A stretch of 64,000 nt of DNA. Source: an uncultured Colwellia sp. (lineage in GTDB: Bacteria > Pseudomonadota > Gammaproteobacteria > Enterobacterales > Alteromonadaceae). Below, in pieces: positions 17,871 to 27,617 of the stretch. The notes below the pieces were generated by a model that made no database searches, was not told the DNA's origin, and saw only the letters and a list, made by a program, of their open reading frames with translations. Position 1 is the stretch's first letter, and each line of letters opens with the position of its first letter. The DNA lies in contig CAJXWZ010000019.1 of assembly GCA_913062815.1 (NCBI GenBank), forward strand, positions 40,082-104,081. The letters run 5' to 3'. The position numbers and the translations under genes are program-made.

Positions 17871-20800
17871 ATGAAAAAGCTTTGCATTATATTTGCTTCA
17901 TTTTTTGCACTCACATTAATGGGTTGTAATGGTCACAATGAAGATACTTCTGAGAACACCCCACAAGTGGTCACGAATGTTGAATTGTTACTACTTGATA
18001 GTGATGGTAATGCCAAACAAAGCTTTACTAAAAATGAAACCATCACTTTGCAGGCCAAAGTAACGGATCAAAACAATGCAATTATAGCGAATAAATCAGT
18101 TAGCTTTTCCGCTTCTATTGGTACGCTAGAGGTAAGTTCAAAACTAACAAATAGTGAAGGTATCGCAATTGTTCAGGTCAGCAATAACCAGCTTTCAATA
18201 GGTGCTGGAGTTGCTTCTGCAAGTGTAGGTGAAATTAATGCAGAGCAAATAGACTATGAATTTATAGAATCCATTGAAATAAATGTTGTACTGTCCTCCT
18301 ATGACAGTGAGGGAAATGCTAAGCAAAGCTTCACCAAAAATGAAGTAATTATCCTAGAAGCCATTGTTACGGATGAAAATAACGATATTATTGCTAATAG
18401 AGCAGTGAACTTTTCAGCCTCCATCGGCTCATTAGATATCAACTCAAAATTAACTAATAGTGAAGGTATAGCTATTGTTAACATCAGCAATAACGAACTT
18501 TCAATAGGCGCAGGAATTGCTTCTGCAAGTGTCGGCGAGATAAATGCACAACCAATTGATTATGAATTTGTAGATTCAAATAATATCAATGTTGAACTTT
18601 CGTTATTTGACAATACTGGTAATGCTGAACAAAGTTTCTCCAAAAATGAAATTATCACGCTGCGAGCAAAAGTAACCGATGAAAATGATGTCATTATTAC
18701 AAATAAGGCAGTTAACTTTTCTGCTTCTATTGGTAATCTAGATGTACCTTCAAAATTAACAAATAGTGAAGGTTTCGCCATTGTTTACATTACCAATGAG
18801 ACCCTGGCCCTAGGAGCAGGCACAGTTGAAGCAAGTGTAGATGAGATAAGCTCAGGTACAGTAGATTATGAATTTATAGAATCAAGCGAGGTAATTGTTC
18901 TTCCTAGTTTAACTACCACCATGACGCTAGAAAGTTCGCTTGTAAATCAATTTAAAGCGGATCAAGAAGTACAAATAACGAGTATTCTTACAGATGGTAA
19001 TGGTCAGCCTTTAGCAGGAGAAAACATTCATTATACTGCAGATATTGGTACTTTTGATAACTCAACTTTAACGTCTCTAACAAACAGCCAAGGTGTTGCG
19101 GTTATCACCCTCAGTGGTAATGAAGGACAAACCGGCGCAGGTGTTTTAACGGCCAGTTATACGTTAGATGAAAGTAGCAATACAACTATCAACAACAGCT
19201 TTAATTACCAAATTCTTTCAGCTGATGCAGTTATCGATAGTGATATTCGTCTAGGTTACTTTGATGAGAACAATGCTTTCATCGAGGGTGTAATTGAGCT
19301 TTCAATTGCTGACAATACCATTAGTGCTGGTGGAACTTTAGGACTAAGTGTGGACCTAGTTGATGAGAATGGTGACTTAATTGTCACTCCAGTGCCAGTA
19401 ACATTTACCTCTGATTGTGTTCAAAATGGCAATGCCGCTATTGATGAGTCCGTTTTAAGTATCAGTGGCACAGCAAGTTCTACTTTTGCTGATATAAGTT
19501 GCGCAGGTATAACAGGTACTACTGATGTACTAGTTGCCAGTGTTGCCGTTAACAACATTACCAATTCTGCCAGTGAAACAATTACAATTAATGGTGAACA
19601 ACTTGGTTCCATAGAGTTTGTTTCTGCAGAGCCAAATTCAATCGTTTTAAAAGGCACTGGCGGACAAAATAAACAGGAAACTTCATCACTTACTTTCAGA
19701 GTCAAAAGTACGCTCGGGAACGTATTACCTCTACAAGAAGTGAACTTTGCTTTAAGTACTTCCGTTGGTGGCATCACTTTAAGCCGAACATCTGGACCTA
19801 CTAACAGCCAAGGGTTAATTACCACTCAAGTGTCTGCCGGAACAGTACCGACAGCAGTACGTGTAACAGCGTCCGCTAGTATGGATTTTAATGGTGAAAT
19901 GGTAGCAGTGCAGAGCCAATCAGATTTACTGTCTATCAATACCGGTTTACCTGAACAAAGGTCAATGACAATGGCCGCAACTGTACTTAATCCAGAAGCA
20001 CACAATATAAGTGGTGTTGAGTCTAATATTACCGTTTGGTTGTCAGACAATTTCCATAATCCAGTCCCCGATGGTACCACCGTTAATTTCACCACAGAAG
20101 GTGGCAATATTGAACCGAGTTGTTCAACGGTTAACGGTAGCTGCTCTGTCATTTGGGAAAGCAGTGAACCCAGAGTCGCTAATCACCGCGTTACTATTTT
20201 AGCAACGGCACTGGGCCATGAAACCTTCTTTGATACCAATGGCAATAATGTTTTTGATGATGCCGATGGTGAGCCAATTCTTGATGCCGGTGATAGTAAC
20301 AACTTAAATGTTGATTCGGGATTTGGTAATTATGCTGCCCAATCTAGCGGCTTTATAGACATGTCTGAAGCATGGCGTGATGATAATGAAAATAGTATTT
20401 ACGATGACGGCGAAACATTCTTAGACTTTGATAGTGATGGCGCTTTTAGCGTTGCTGATAGCTTATTTAACGGCCCTCAATGCCAAGGTAGTAATTGTGC
20501 TGATGAAGACAAACGCAATATCCATGTAAGAAAAGCGATTCGATTAGTTATGGCTAGCTCTGGTGCTGAAGTACGGTTAACTAATGGTGATGGCAGTATA
20601 GTTTACCAAGACTCATTAACTGGAGAAAGTACTGCACTTAATGATGTTGCTAATGGCGGCAGCCAAGAATTTAATTTCTCCTTTGCTGATACCGGTACAC
20701 CAAATCAAACTATGCCACTTGGCACAACGGTTACGGTAGCGGTAAGTGCTGGCACAGTTGCAGGACAAACAGATGTAACTGTCGGTAATAACAATCTAGA

Positions 20801-20933
20801 AGGTTTTAGTAATATGAACTTTTTTGTCATACAAGAGGCTGGCGCAGATCCACAAGTTGCTATACTTACCATTACCATCACTTCACCAAACGGCATTGTA
20901 ACGAGTGTAAGTCGTAGCATGTCGTTATTATAA
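17871..20933 (+). CDS. Large Ig-like (Big_1-type) repeat surface lipoprotein
   Basis: 1020 aa with lipoprotein signal and lipobox (ALTLMGCNG). Residues 36-341 are three near-identical 102-aa repeats (VTDENNDIIANRAVNFSASIGSL..LTNSEGIAIV), the bacterial Ig-like group 1 pattern of invasin/intimin-type proteins. Further, more divergent Ig-like units follow (TDGNGQPLAGENIHYTADIGTF, NFALSTSVGGITL, NPVPDGTTVNFTTEGGNI). A Ca-binding-like Asp-rich stretch (DTNGNNVFDDADGEPILDAGDSNN, DDNENSIYDDGETFLDFDSDG) lies near 785-860. It probably extends from the cell surface in adhesion or matrix contacts; that role is inference. The stop lies 3 bp before the next gene. Confidence 0.85.
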   Translation: MKKLCIIFASFFALTLMGCNGHNEDTSENTPQVVTNVELLLLDSDGNAKQSFTKNETITLQAKVTDQNNAIIANKSVSFSASIGTLEVSSKLTNSEGIAIVQVSNNQLSIGAGVASASVGEINAEQIDYEFIESIEINVVLSSYDSEGNAKQSFTKNEVIILEAIVTDENNDIIANRAVNFSASIGSLDINSKLTNSEGIAIVNISNNELSIGAGIASASVGEINAQPIDYEFVDSNNINVELSLFDNTGNAEQSFSKNEIITLRAKVTDENDVIITNKAVNFSASIGNLDVPSKLTNSEGFAIVYITNETLALGAGTVEASVDEISSGTVDYEFIESSEVIVLPSLTTTMTLESSLVNQFKADQEVQITSILTDGNGQPLAGENIHYTADIGTFDNSTLTSLTNSQGVAVITLSGNEGQTGAGVLTASYTLDESSNTTINNSFNYQILSADAVIDSDIRLGYFDENNAFIEGVIELSIADNTISAGGTLGLSVDLVDENGDLIVTPVPVTFTSDCVQNGNAAIDESVLSISGTASSTFADISCAGITGTTDVLVASVAVNNITNSASETITINGEQLGSIEFVSAEPNSIVLKGTGGQNKQETSSLTFRVKSTLGNVLPLQEVNFALSTSVGGITLSRTSGPTNSQGLITTQVSAGTVPTAVRVTASASMDFNGEMVAVQSQSDLLSINTGLPEQRSMTMAATVLNPEAHNISGVESNITVWLSDNFHNPVPDGTTVNFTTEGGNIEPSCSTVNGSCSVIWESSEPRVANHRVTILATALGHETFFDTNGNNVFDDADGEPILDAGDSNNLNVDSGFGNYAAQSSGFIDMSEAWRDDNENSIYDDGETFLDFDSDGAFSVADSLFNGPQCQGSNCADEDKRNIHVRKAIRLVMASSGAEVRLTNGDGSIVYQDSLTGESTALNDVANGGSQEFNFSFADTGTPNQTMPLGTTVTVAVSAGTVAGQTDVTVGNNNLEGFSNMNFFVIQEAGADPQVAILTITITSPNGIVTSVSRSMSLL
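17976..18893 (+). repeat. Three tandem 306-bp coding repeats
   Basis: Direct repeats beginning at 17976, 18282 and 18588, each encoding a 102-aa Ig-like unit starting NVELL/NVVLS/NVELS. Several blocks are close at the DNA level (for example the stretch encoding SKLTNSEG). Such tandem units can expand or contract by recombination. Confidence 0.8.
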
Positions 20934-20936
20934 ATT

Positions 20937-21500
20937 ATGAACAATATAAGCTATCAAAAACTATCACCAAAATATTTTAAGCAAGTAATAGCGCTTGGTA
21001 ATAAAGTACACGGTGATGGCTACCTTAATGATGAAAGTATCCTCGCTTGGACAAACCGGGGCATAAGCAACAATATCAATTGTGGTTACGTCGCCTTACG
21101 CGGTGAAGCACTAATCGGTTTTCGTATCACTTTCGCTGCCGAGCATTGGCAGCGAGATCAGTGGTGCAGTCCAGCTTTATGGCAAACCGATGAAGACAAG
21201 TGCTGTTACTTTAAGTGTAATACTGTTGATGAGGATTTTCGTGGTTTTGGGGTGGGCAAGCAGTTATTACAACTATCGATTACTTCGGCAAAGCAACAAG
21301 GCGCAAAAGCCGGCGTTGCGCATTTATGGAAGCAAAGTCCAAATAATAGCGCTGTAGCCTACTTTACCCATTGCGGTGGTGAATTAGTGAAATCTCACCC
21401 TGATAAATGGAATGAGGAAAGTAAACAAGATTATAACTGTATTTTATGCGGTCACGATTGTCATTGTGAAGCTGCTGAAATGATTATTTATTTTGATTAA
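20937..21500 (+). CDS. Cysteine-rich GNAT-family acetyltransferase
   Basis: 187 aa. The acetyl-CoA binding motif A reads [30 protein letters not shown], followed by [15 protein letters not shown], as in GNAT enzymes. The substrate is unknown. It is unusually rich in cysteine, including [10 protein letters not shown] and a C-terminal [12 protein letters not shown] that could hold a metal ion. The ATG lies 3 bp after the stop of the Ig-repeat lipoprotein gene, so the two are probably co-transcribed. The 3' end overlaps the end of ung by 17 bp on the opposite strand. Confidence 0.8.
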   Translation: MNNISYQKLSPKYFKQVIALGNKVHGDGYLNDESILAWTNRGISNNINCGYVALRGEALIGFRITFAAEHWQRDQWCSPALWQTDEDKCCYFKCNTVDEDFRGFGVGKQLLQLSITSAKQQGAKAGVAHLWKQSPNNSAVAYFTHCGGELVKSHPDKWNEESKQDYNCILCGHDCHCEAAEMIIYFD

Positions 21501-22188
21501 CGACTCGCCAATCGATACTAGTTTTACCTTGTAATTCTAGCCAGGCATTCGCTTTAGAAAAATGCTGACAACCAAAAAAACCGCGATAAGCTGATAATGG
21601 TGAAGGATGTGGGCCATTCAAAACCAGATGTTTTTTACCGTCAATAGTACGGCCTTTCTTTTGCGCGTGAGCACCCCAAAGTATAAAGACGCAACCTTCA
21701 TTTTGTTGATTTATTTTCGAAATAACTTGATCGGTAAATTGCTCCCAACCAAGCTTAGCATGAGAGTGGGCCAGCCCTTGTTGCACCGTTAATACGGTAT
21801 TAAGTAGTAACACCCCCTGTTGTGCCCATGAGGTCAAATTGCCATGTTCAGGGGTAATAAAACCATCAATATCTGTTGATAATTCTTTATAAATATTAAC
21901 TAAGGAAGGTGGTATTTTAATGCCGTGTTGAACAGAGAAAGCCAACCCGTGTGCTTGAGGTTGATCTTTATATTCACCTTTACCAACACCATGATAAGGA
22001 TCCTGTCCTAAAATTACGACTTTAATGTCAGCTAAATCTTGGTGTTCAAAAGCACAATAAACATCGGATTGCTTTGGAAAGACCGATATCCCTTGTGCTC
22101 TTTGCTCTGCTACTTTTTCTTGAAGCTGACAAAAGTAATCTTGCGATTGTTCTTGTTCGATTAGTTTTTGCCAGTTAAGTTGGATCAT
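21484..22188 (-). CDS. ung: Uracil-DNA glycosylase
   Basis: Removes uracil from DNA in base-excision repair. 234 aa against 229 in E. coli. The catalytic water-activating motif [11 protein letters not shown] and the Leu-intercalation loop [18 protein letters not shown] are intact, as is [11 protein letters not shown]. There is no ordinary Shine-Dalgarno; the ATG is preceded by five GCAA tetranucleotides (see repeat entry). Convergent with the GNAT gene and downstream of thrC on the same strand. Confidence 0.97.
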   Translation of the reverse strand: MIQLNWQKLIEQEQSQDYFCQLQEKVAEQRAQGISVFPKQSDVYCAFEHQDLADIKVVILGQDPYHGVGKGEYKDQPQAHGLAFSVQHGIKIPPSLVNIYKELSTDIDGFITPEHGNLTSWAQQGVLLLNTVLTVQQGLAHSHAKLGWEQFTDQVISKINQQNEGCVFILWGAHAQKKGRTIDGKKHLVLNGPHPSPLSAYRGFFGCQHFSKANAWLELQGKTSIDWRVVNQNK

Positions 22189-22192
22189 TTTA

Positions 22193-22212
22193 TTGCTTGC
22201 TTGCTTGCTTGC
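22193..22212. repeat. (TTGC)5 tetranucleotide repeat in the ung leader
   Basis: Five perfect TTGC units, read as GCAA on the ung strand, occupy the position where the ung ribosome binding site should be, 4 nt from the ATG and 3 bp after the thrC stop. Tetranucleotide runs can change length by slippage, which here would alter leader spacing but not the reading frame. Confidence 0.8.
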
Positions 22213-22215
22213 GCA

Positions 22216-23520
22216 TTATGCTAATAAATAAGCACGTAAATCAGCAAAGCTTGCAGCCATTTCTTTTGATAAAATTGGTTCGCCAGCACAGTCTGCCAAC
22301 TCTTTTGGTAAACCTAAAGGCTGACCTAAAATACTCTCTACTACATCCTTGAACTTAGCAGGATGAGCGGTACCTAAAAAGACACCTATCTCACCATCTA
22401 CAGTATTATACTGTAATGCTTTATAGGCAACGGCAGCATGTGGTTCGCTAATATAACCTAATTTACTTAGCCCTATAACGGTTGATTGGGTTTGCTCTTC
22501 ATCAATTGACACTGAACTCACACAATCACTTTCAACAATACCTGATTTCAACATATGCTCTACCCGTGGCCAGTTATTAGGATTGCTTACATCCATAGCG
22601 TTAGAAATAGTCGCAACAGTAGTATTTGGAGACCATTCACCCGTTTCTAAATAACGTGGTACCGTATCATTTAAATTAGTCGCAGCAATAAAACGTTTTA
22701 TCGGTAAGCCCATTGCTTTTGCAAATAAACCGGCAGTTAAATTACCAAAGTTACCTGAAGGAATAGAAAATACTATATCGCCCAAATCTTTTTTAGCCCG
22801 AGACAATTGTGCTACCGCTTCAAAATAATAACAAATTTGCGCTAATAAACGGCTGATATTAATTGAATTAGCAGAATTCAAACCAATAGTTGTTGCTAGC
22901 TCATTATCGTCAAACGACTTTTTCACTAATGCTTGGCAATCATCAAAATCACCATCAACCATCAAGGTTTCAATGTTATCTCCTAACGTAGTAAACATCT
23001 TCTCTTGTAGTAAAGAAATTTTACCTTTAGGGTACATAATAACCACACGAATGTTATCTATACCATGAAAAGCATGCGCAACTGCAGCACCCGTATCGCC
23101 TGAAGTGGCGGTTAATATAGTTAGCGGTCTTTTTTGGCCTGTTACTTTAGCATCTTTAGCAACAAAGGCTTGTAAACACTTAGCCATGAAACGAGCACCA
23201 AAGTCTTTAAAAGCCAAAGTTGGCCCATGGAACAACTCTAAAATAGCACGGTCATTACTAATAGGCTGTAGCACGGCCGGGAAATTAAAGGCATCGGTGA
23301 CAATTTCTGTTAACTCTTGCTCATTCAAGTCTTCTTCAACGAAAGGCGTTAATATTTTAACACTTCGCTCAACTAATGGCATTGCGAGTAGTTCATCAAT
23401 ATTGTCTAATGCAGGCATTGTCTTTGGAAAAAATAAGCCTTGATTTTTACCTAAGCCTTGTTTTACTGCTTGAGCAAAACTAACCTGTTCATCATTTTCT
23501 TTTAAGTTATAAAATTTCAC
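22216..23520 (-). CDS. thrC: Threonine synthase
   Basis: PLP enzyme converting O-phosphohomoserine to threonine. 434 aa (E. coli 428), beginning MKFYNLKENDEQVSFAQAVKQGLGKNQGLFFP as in the enterobacterial type. The PLP lysine is in PTLAFKDFGARFM, and TATSGDTGAAVAHAF and SIPSGNFGNLTAG are present. Starts at GTG with AGGA seven nt upstream. Last gene of thrABC, 80 bp after thrB. Confidence 0.97.
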   Translation of the reverse strand: MKFYNLKENDEQVSFAQAVKQGLGKNQGLFFPKTMPALDNIDELLAMPLVERSVKILTPFVEEDLNEQELTEIVTDAFNFPAVLQPISNDRAILELFHGPTLAFKDFGARFMAKCLQAFVAKDAKVTGQKRPLTILTATSGDTGAAVAHAFHGIDNIRVVIMYPKGKISLLQEKMFTTLGDNIETLMVDGDFDDCQALVKKSFDDNELATTIGLNSANSINISRLLAQICYYFEAVAQLSRAKKDLGDIVFSIPSGNFGNLTAGLFAKAMGLPIKRFIAATNLNDTVPRYLETGEWSPNTTVATISNAMDVSNPNNWPRVEHMLKSGIVESDCVSSVSIDEEQTQSTVIGLSKLGYISEPHAAVAYKALQYNTVDGEIGVFLGTAHPAKFKDVVESILGQPLGLPKELADCAGEPILSKEMAASFADLRAYLLA

Positions 23521-23600
23521 TTTTTGTTCCTAATTTTTTACTTGTAGCCGATATTTTACTTTCATTGTGTAAGCAAAATATCAGCTAGCTTGTTAATTGG

Positions 23601-24569
23601 TTATATCTCTACTGCGCCCGCTTCATCTACTTGGCAGACATGAACAAAGCCAAGCGATGTTTGCAGATAATTTTCTTTTAGCCATAAGGCAAAATCTTGT
23701 GCCTGTAGCTCATTTTCACAAATGCAAAATAAGGTAGGTCCTGAGCCTGAGATACCAACCGCGTGAGCACCTTGATCTTTTAAATAATCATGAGCTTGTT
23801 GGTACTTGGGTAATAAATTAGTTCGATAAGGCTCAGCGACGACATCCGTTAACACCGAAAATGCTTGCGCTTTATCTTGTCGGTGACAGGCATCAACAAA
23901 GGTTGCTAAATTTTGACCATAGCTTATCACATCTGCACGGCTATAACTGACCGGTAATACATCACGCGCTGCTTTTGTTGATACTTCTATTCCAGGGTAT
24001 GCCATTACATAATAACAGTCATTAAAACCGGGTAATGCACGGCTAATCACATCCTTGTCAGGTACCATTAACTGCAAGCCACCTAGGTAACAAGGCGCCA
24101 CATTGTCATAATGTAGACTACCGCTGATTTGTGCTTCCATTTCACCTGTCATTTTCAACAAAGTGTTCTCATCAAAACTAACATCTTGATATTTTGCATA
24201 AAATGCATTTAAAGCCGCCAATGCAGCCACTACGGAGCAAGCGCTCGAACCTAGACCACTGCCCACTGGCATTTTCTTATCAAGTGTCATTTGCACATTA
24301 ATAGGCGTTACACCTTTACTCACTAACGCTTGATTAAACAGCTGCAAACAAGACCAAACAATATTATCTTCTTTAGCTTTTGGTAATTTTTCTGCAAAAG
24401 CACCAACAACAATTAATTTATCTTCGTTAGCGTTTTCAACAGCAACGACATCACCTAATAAAGTACCATCAATCGGTTTAACGGCTAACCCTAGCACGTC
24501 AAAGCCAACACTTACATTGCCGATCGAGGCAGGAGCAAACACTGATACACCCTGTTTATTTAAAGACAT
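23601..24569 (-). CDS. thrB: Homoserine kinase
   Basis: GHMP-family kinase that phosphorylates homoserine. The ATP loop PVGSGLGSSACSVVAALAA and the N-terminal VFAPASIGNVSVGFDVLGLAV are clear. The ORF track starts at an upstream TTG (MGATALM). The ATG at 24569 (MSLNKQ) overlaps the thrA stop by one base (TAATG) and gives 322 aa (E. coli 310). This coupled start is the likelier one. Confidence 0.96.
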   Translation of the reverse strand: MSLNKQGVSVFAPASIGNVSVGFDVLGLAVKPIDGTLLGDVVAVENANEDKLIVVGAFAEKLPKAKEDNIVWSCLQLFNQALVSKGVTPINVQMTLDKKMPVGSGLGSSACSVVAALAALNAFYAKYQDVSFDENTLLKMTGEMEAQISGSLHYDNVAPCYLGGLQLMVPDKDVISRALPGFNDCYYVMAYPGIEVSTKAARDVLPVSYSRADVISYGQNLATFVDACHRQDKAQAFSVLTDVVAEPYRTNLLPKYQQAHDYLKDQGAHAVGISGSGPTLFCICENELQAQDFALWLKENYLQTSLGFVHVCQVDEAGAVEI

Positions 24570-27055
24570 TAGTGCTGTTGCTCCCAAGCTAACGTTCTTA
24601 AAACATCGCCAAATACGCCTGCTGCTGTCACAGCAGCACCAGCACCGTAACCACGTAGTACAAAAGGTAATGGTTGATAATAACGACTATGAATTGCTAA
24701 AGCATTCTCACCATCTTTAATACTATAAAGTGGGTGACTGGCATCAACAGCCTCGATTGAAACTTGACACTTACCTTTAACAATATTACCGATGTAACGT
24801 AGTACTTTGCCCTCTTCGGCTGCGGCTTTACAACGAGCACTCACACCACTATCAAGTTTAGACAAATTATTCATAAACTCATTAACGTCACCACTATCAT
24901 CAAAGTCGCTCGGTAATACTGATTCAACGTTAATGTCAGAGAGTTCTAACGGTAAACCAGACTCACGTGCCATTATCAATAATTTACGTGCTACATCCAT
25001 ACCGCTAAGATCATCACGAGGATCTGGCTCGGTAAAACCATTTTCTTTTGCTATCGCGGTCGCTTCTGATAAAGACATACCTTCATCTAACTTACCGAAT
25101 ATGTACGAAAGTGAACCTGATAAAACCCCTTCAAAGCGTAATAATTCATCGCCTGCTTTGATTAAGTTTTGCAAAGTATCTATTACTGGTAAACCTGCAC
25201 CTACGGTTGTTTCATATAAGAAACGTCGATTAGTTCTTTGAGCTGTGCTTCTCAGTTCTTGATAATATTGCCAAGAATCCGTATTGGCTTTCTTATTTGG
25301 TGTTACAACATGGAAGCCTTGTGCTAAGTACTCAACATAGCTCATGGCTAACGCTTCATTTGAAGTTGAATCAACAAGCACAGGGTTAATCAAATGATTA
25401 TCACTTACAAATGCTTTAATATTTTCTGCATTTACTGCAACAGCTTGTTTATTTTCGATGCCTTGTGCGATGACATCTTGCCAGTTATCTAAATCAATAC
25501 CTTCATTGTGAAATACCATACCTTTAGAGTTGGCGATACCGTAAACTTTTAAAACAATATTTTGTTCTTTCAAGCTAGCTTGTTGACGAGAAATCTGTGC
25601 AATTAATTCGCTGCCAACAACACCACAACCAACAAGAAAAACATCAATGGTCGGTTTGTGAGAGAAGAAGTTTTGATGACTAACTTTCATCGCAGCTGTA
25701 CATTTACGCTGCTCAATTACCACTGAAATACTGCGTTCAGATGAATCTTGTGCAATAGCAATAACATTAACGCGCGCTTGCTCCAACGATGCAAAAAACT
25801 TGGCCGCTACACCGCGTTGATGGTGCATGCCATCACCAACAAGTGAAACAATGGATAACTCACCTTGCAAGGCTATTGGTTCAAGTAAACCATTTAGCAG
25901 CTCAAGTTCAAATTCTTCTTTTAAGCTTTGCTCTGCAAGTTGCGCATCACTAGAGTGAATACAAAAACTAATGCAGTATTCACTTGATGACTGACTAATC
26001 AATACTAATGATATATTTTCACGGCTCATGGTAGCAAAAACGCGACTTGCCATGCCTACCATACCTTTCATACCCGGTCCTGATACATTAACCATGGTTA
26101 GCTCATCAAGATTTGATATCGCTTTCACACGCTTTTGTTGATCATTTTCATTAGAAATCAAAGTACCTGGTGCCGCTGGATTGCTGGTATTTTTAATTAA
26201 ACAAGGGATATGATATTGCGCAATTGGACCAATTGTTTTTGGGTGCAATACACTGGCACCAAAATATGATAATTCCATTGCTTCTTGATAAGACAGATAA
26301 TCAAGTAATTTTGCTTCTTTTATCATTCGTGGGTCGGCATTATATACGCCATCAACATCTGTCCAAATTTCACAACAATCGGCTTGCATACAAACAGCTA
26401 AAACGGCTGCTGAATAATCTGAACCATTACGGCCCAACGTAGTTACTTGCCCTGCTTGACCATCATTTCTGACACTCATACCAATAAAGCCTGGCATCAA
26501 TGACACTTGATTTAATTTATCGTATTCTGCTGAAAACTTTTCTTTGGATAACACTAAATCTGCCACCGCATTTAACGAAGAATCATTGGTAAATAAAAAT
26601 TTCTCTGGTGTTAATAAAGATACTTGCAATCCAGATGACTGCAGCACTGAATCAAGAATTGCAACACTCAAGCGTTCACCGGTACTGATAACACGAGCGC
26701 GAATATGATCAGGGCAATAAGTCAACATAGTTGCACCCTGCATGAAACGCTCAAGTTGATGTTCATAATTTGTTAGTGCTTGTTCACAATGCTGAGAATT
26801 GAATTCTGACAGGCTTGCAGATAAGTCATCAATAATAGTGGTAATGGCACGCTTAAAGTGCCCTAAATCAGTAACAAGCTTTGCTTCATCACTAATATTT
26901 TCAGCCATAGCAACTAAATGATTTGTTACACCTTGTGGGGCAGAGACCACTACGGCAACTTTAGAAGATTGGCTTTTATCTTTGATGATGTCAGCAACTT
27001 GACGAAAACGCTCTGCTGATGCCAGCGATGAGCCACCAAATTTAAGTACACGCAT
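24569..27055 (-). CDS. thrA: Bifunctional aspartokinase I / homoserine dehydrogenase I
   Basis: Catalyses the first and third steps of threonine synthesis from aspartate. The aspartokinase domain ([33 protein letters not shown]) is followed by ACT regulatory units ([24 protein letters not shown]) and a homoserine dehydrogenase domain from about residue 465 ([42 protein letters not shown]). The ORF track starts eight codons earlier. I place the start at ATG 27055, which has AAAGGA eight nt upstream and gives 828 aa (E. coli 820). The ACT domains predict feedback inhibition by threonine. Confidence 0.97.
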   Translation of the reverse strand: MRVLKFGGSSLASAERFRQVADIIKDKSQSSKVAVVVSAPQGVTNHLVAMAENISDEAKLVTDLGHFKRAITTIIDDLSASLSEFNSQHCEQALTNYEHQLERFMQGATMLTYCPDHIRARVISTGERLSVAILDSVLQSSGLQVSLLTPEKFLFTNDSSLNAVADLVLSKEKFSAEYDKLNQVSLMPGFIGMSVRNDGQAGQVTTLGRNGSDYSAAVLAVCMQADCCEIWTDVDGVYNADPRMIKEAKLLDYLSYQEAMELSYFGASVLHPKTIGPIAQYHIPCLIKNTSNPAAPGTLISNENDQQKRVKAISNLDELTMVNVSGPGMKGMVGMASRVFATMSRENISLVLISQSSSEYCISFCIHSSDAQLAEQSLKEEFELELLNGLLEPIALQGELSIVSLVGDGMHHQRGVAAKFFASLEQARVNVIAIAQDSSERSISVVIEQRKCTAAMKVSHQNFFSHKPTIDVFLVGCGVVGSELIAQISRQQASLKEQNIVLKVYGIANSKGMVFHNEGIDLDNWQDVIAQGIENKQAVAVNAENIKAFVSDNHLINPVLVDSTSNEALAMSYVEYLAQGFHVVTPNKKANTDSWQYYQELRSTAQRTNRRFLYETTVGAGLPVIDTLQNLIKAGDELLRFEGVLSGSLSYIFGKLDEGMSLSEATAIAKENGFTEPDPRDDLSGMDVARKLLIMARESGLPLELSDINVESVLPSDFDDSGDVNEFMNNLSKLDSGVSARCKAAAEEGKVLRYIGNIVKGKCQVSIEAVDASHPLYSIKDGENALAIHSRYYQPLPFVLRGYGAGAAVTAAGVFGDVLRTLAWEQQH

Positions 27056-27083
27056 GATTTTTTCCTTTATTGAAAACAAAAAA

Positions 27084-27107
27084 CCCGTAACCTTTTCAGG
27101 TCACGGG
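27084..27107 (-). terminator. thr operon attenuator terminator
   Basis: On the minus strand, CCCGTGACC-TGAAAA-GGTTACGGG (9-bp stem, one G-T pair) is followed by TTTTTTGTTTT. It lies between thrL and thrA, where ribosome stalling at Thr/Ile codons would prevent its formation. Confidence 0.88.
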
Positions 27108-27135
27108 CTTCGATAAAATTATTCTTTTTTACACG

Positions 27136-27207
27136 TTAGCCAGCGACCGCCATCCCAATTCGGGTGGTGGTGGTAATAATAGTAAGGTGGCTAGTAGTAA
27201 TATTCAT
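27136..27207 (-). CDS. thrL: thr operon leader peptide (not in ORF track)
   Basis: A 23-codon ORF reads MNITTSHLTIITTTTRIGMAVAG. It contains seven Thr and four Ile codons, including a run of four Thr, exactly what a threonine/isoleucine-sensing attenuator needs. It is 81 bp upstream of thrA and followed by a terminator hairpin with a T-run. The sequence differs from E. coli ThrL but the design is the same. The Shine-Dalgarno is weak. A TTGACA box lies upstream at 27238-27243. Confidence 0.88.
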   Translation of the reverse strand: MNITTSHLTIITTTTRIGMAVAG

Positions 27208-27364
27208 GTCAGGTAAAATGCCTGATTAGCACTTTAGTGTCAACCTTTATTGGCACTGTTCACACAGAATAAAAAGTTATAGGGTATGCATATATATCCA
27301 TAAGATGTTTTTTATTATCTACTTCAAGCAATAACAGCAACTTTAATATTTACAATGCTGGCAA

Positions 27365-27460
27365 TTAATTGCCGACGACGAAATACACGCTGGCAACAGA
27401 AAGAAATATTGAGACAAAATAGATAAATGTCATTTTGAGGCTGTAAGTATTTATTTTCAT
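27365..27460 (-). CDS. 31-aa single-span membrane mini-protein (not in ORF track)
   Basis: Read by hand from ATG 27460: MKINTYSLKMTFIYFVSIFLSVASVYFVVGN, then TAA. A short polar N-terminus precedes one hydrophobic helix. The start has a very good Shine-Dalgarno (GAGAAGGATAGTG-ATG). It lies between ygjP and the thr leader on the same strand. I do not recognise a family. A palindrome, GGCAATTAATTGCC, overlaps its stop codon. The strong ribosome site and membrane-helix composition support a real gene, but conservation must decide. Confidence 0.55.
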   Translation of the reverse strand: MKINTYSLKMTFIYFVSIFLSVASVYFVVGN

Positions 27461-27617
27461 CACTATCCTTCTCGTTAAAATAGCGTCAACTAACCATTGT
27501 TTATCAATAATTAAGCTATTTTCGTGCCATTAATATAATTGACTATATGTTAGTAGACATTAAGAAGAGTTACTGTAAACAAGCGTTATCTTTATGTGAT
27601 CGTTTGTAAAGGCATAA

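Noticed and set aside
17976-18893. Possible CRISPR-like direct repeats
   Set aside because: The repeats are 306 bp, in frame and encode Ig-like units; no short repeats with unique spacers exist.
19421-20152. Minus-strand ORFs of 134 and 108 aa inside the Ig-repeat gene
   Set aside because: Antisense shadows of a continuous repeat-containing gene on the plus strand.
24807-25241. 144-aa plus-strand ORF opposite thrA
   Set aside because: Opposite strand of the conserved homoserine dehydrogenase domain; Ser-rich composition from complementing the coding strand.
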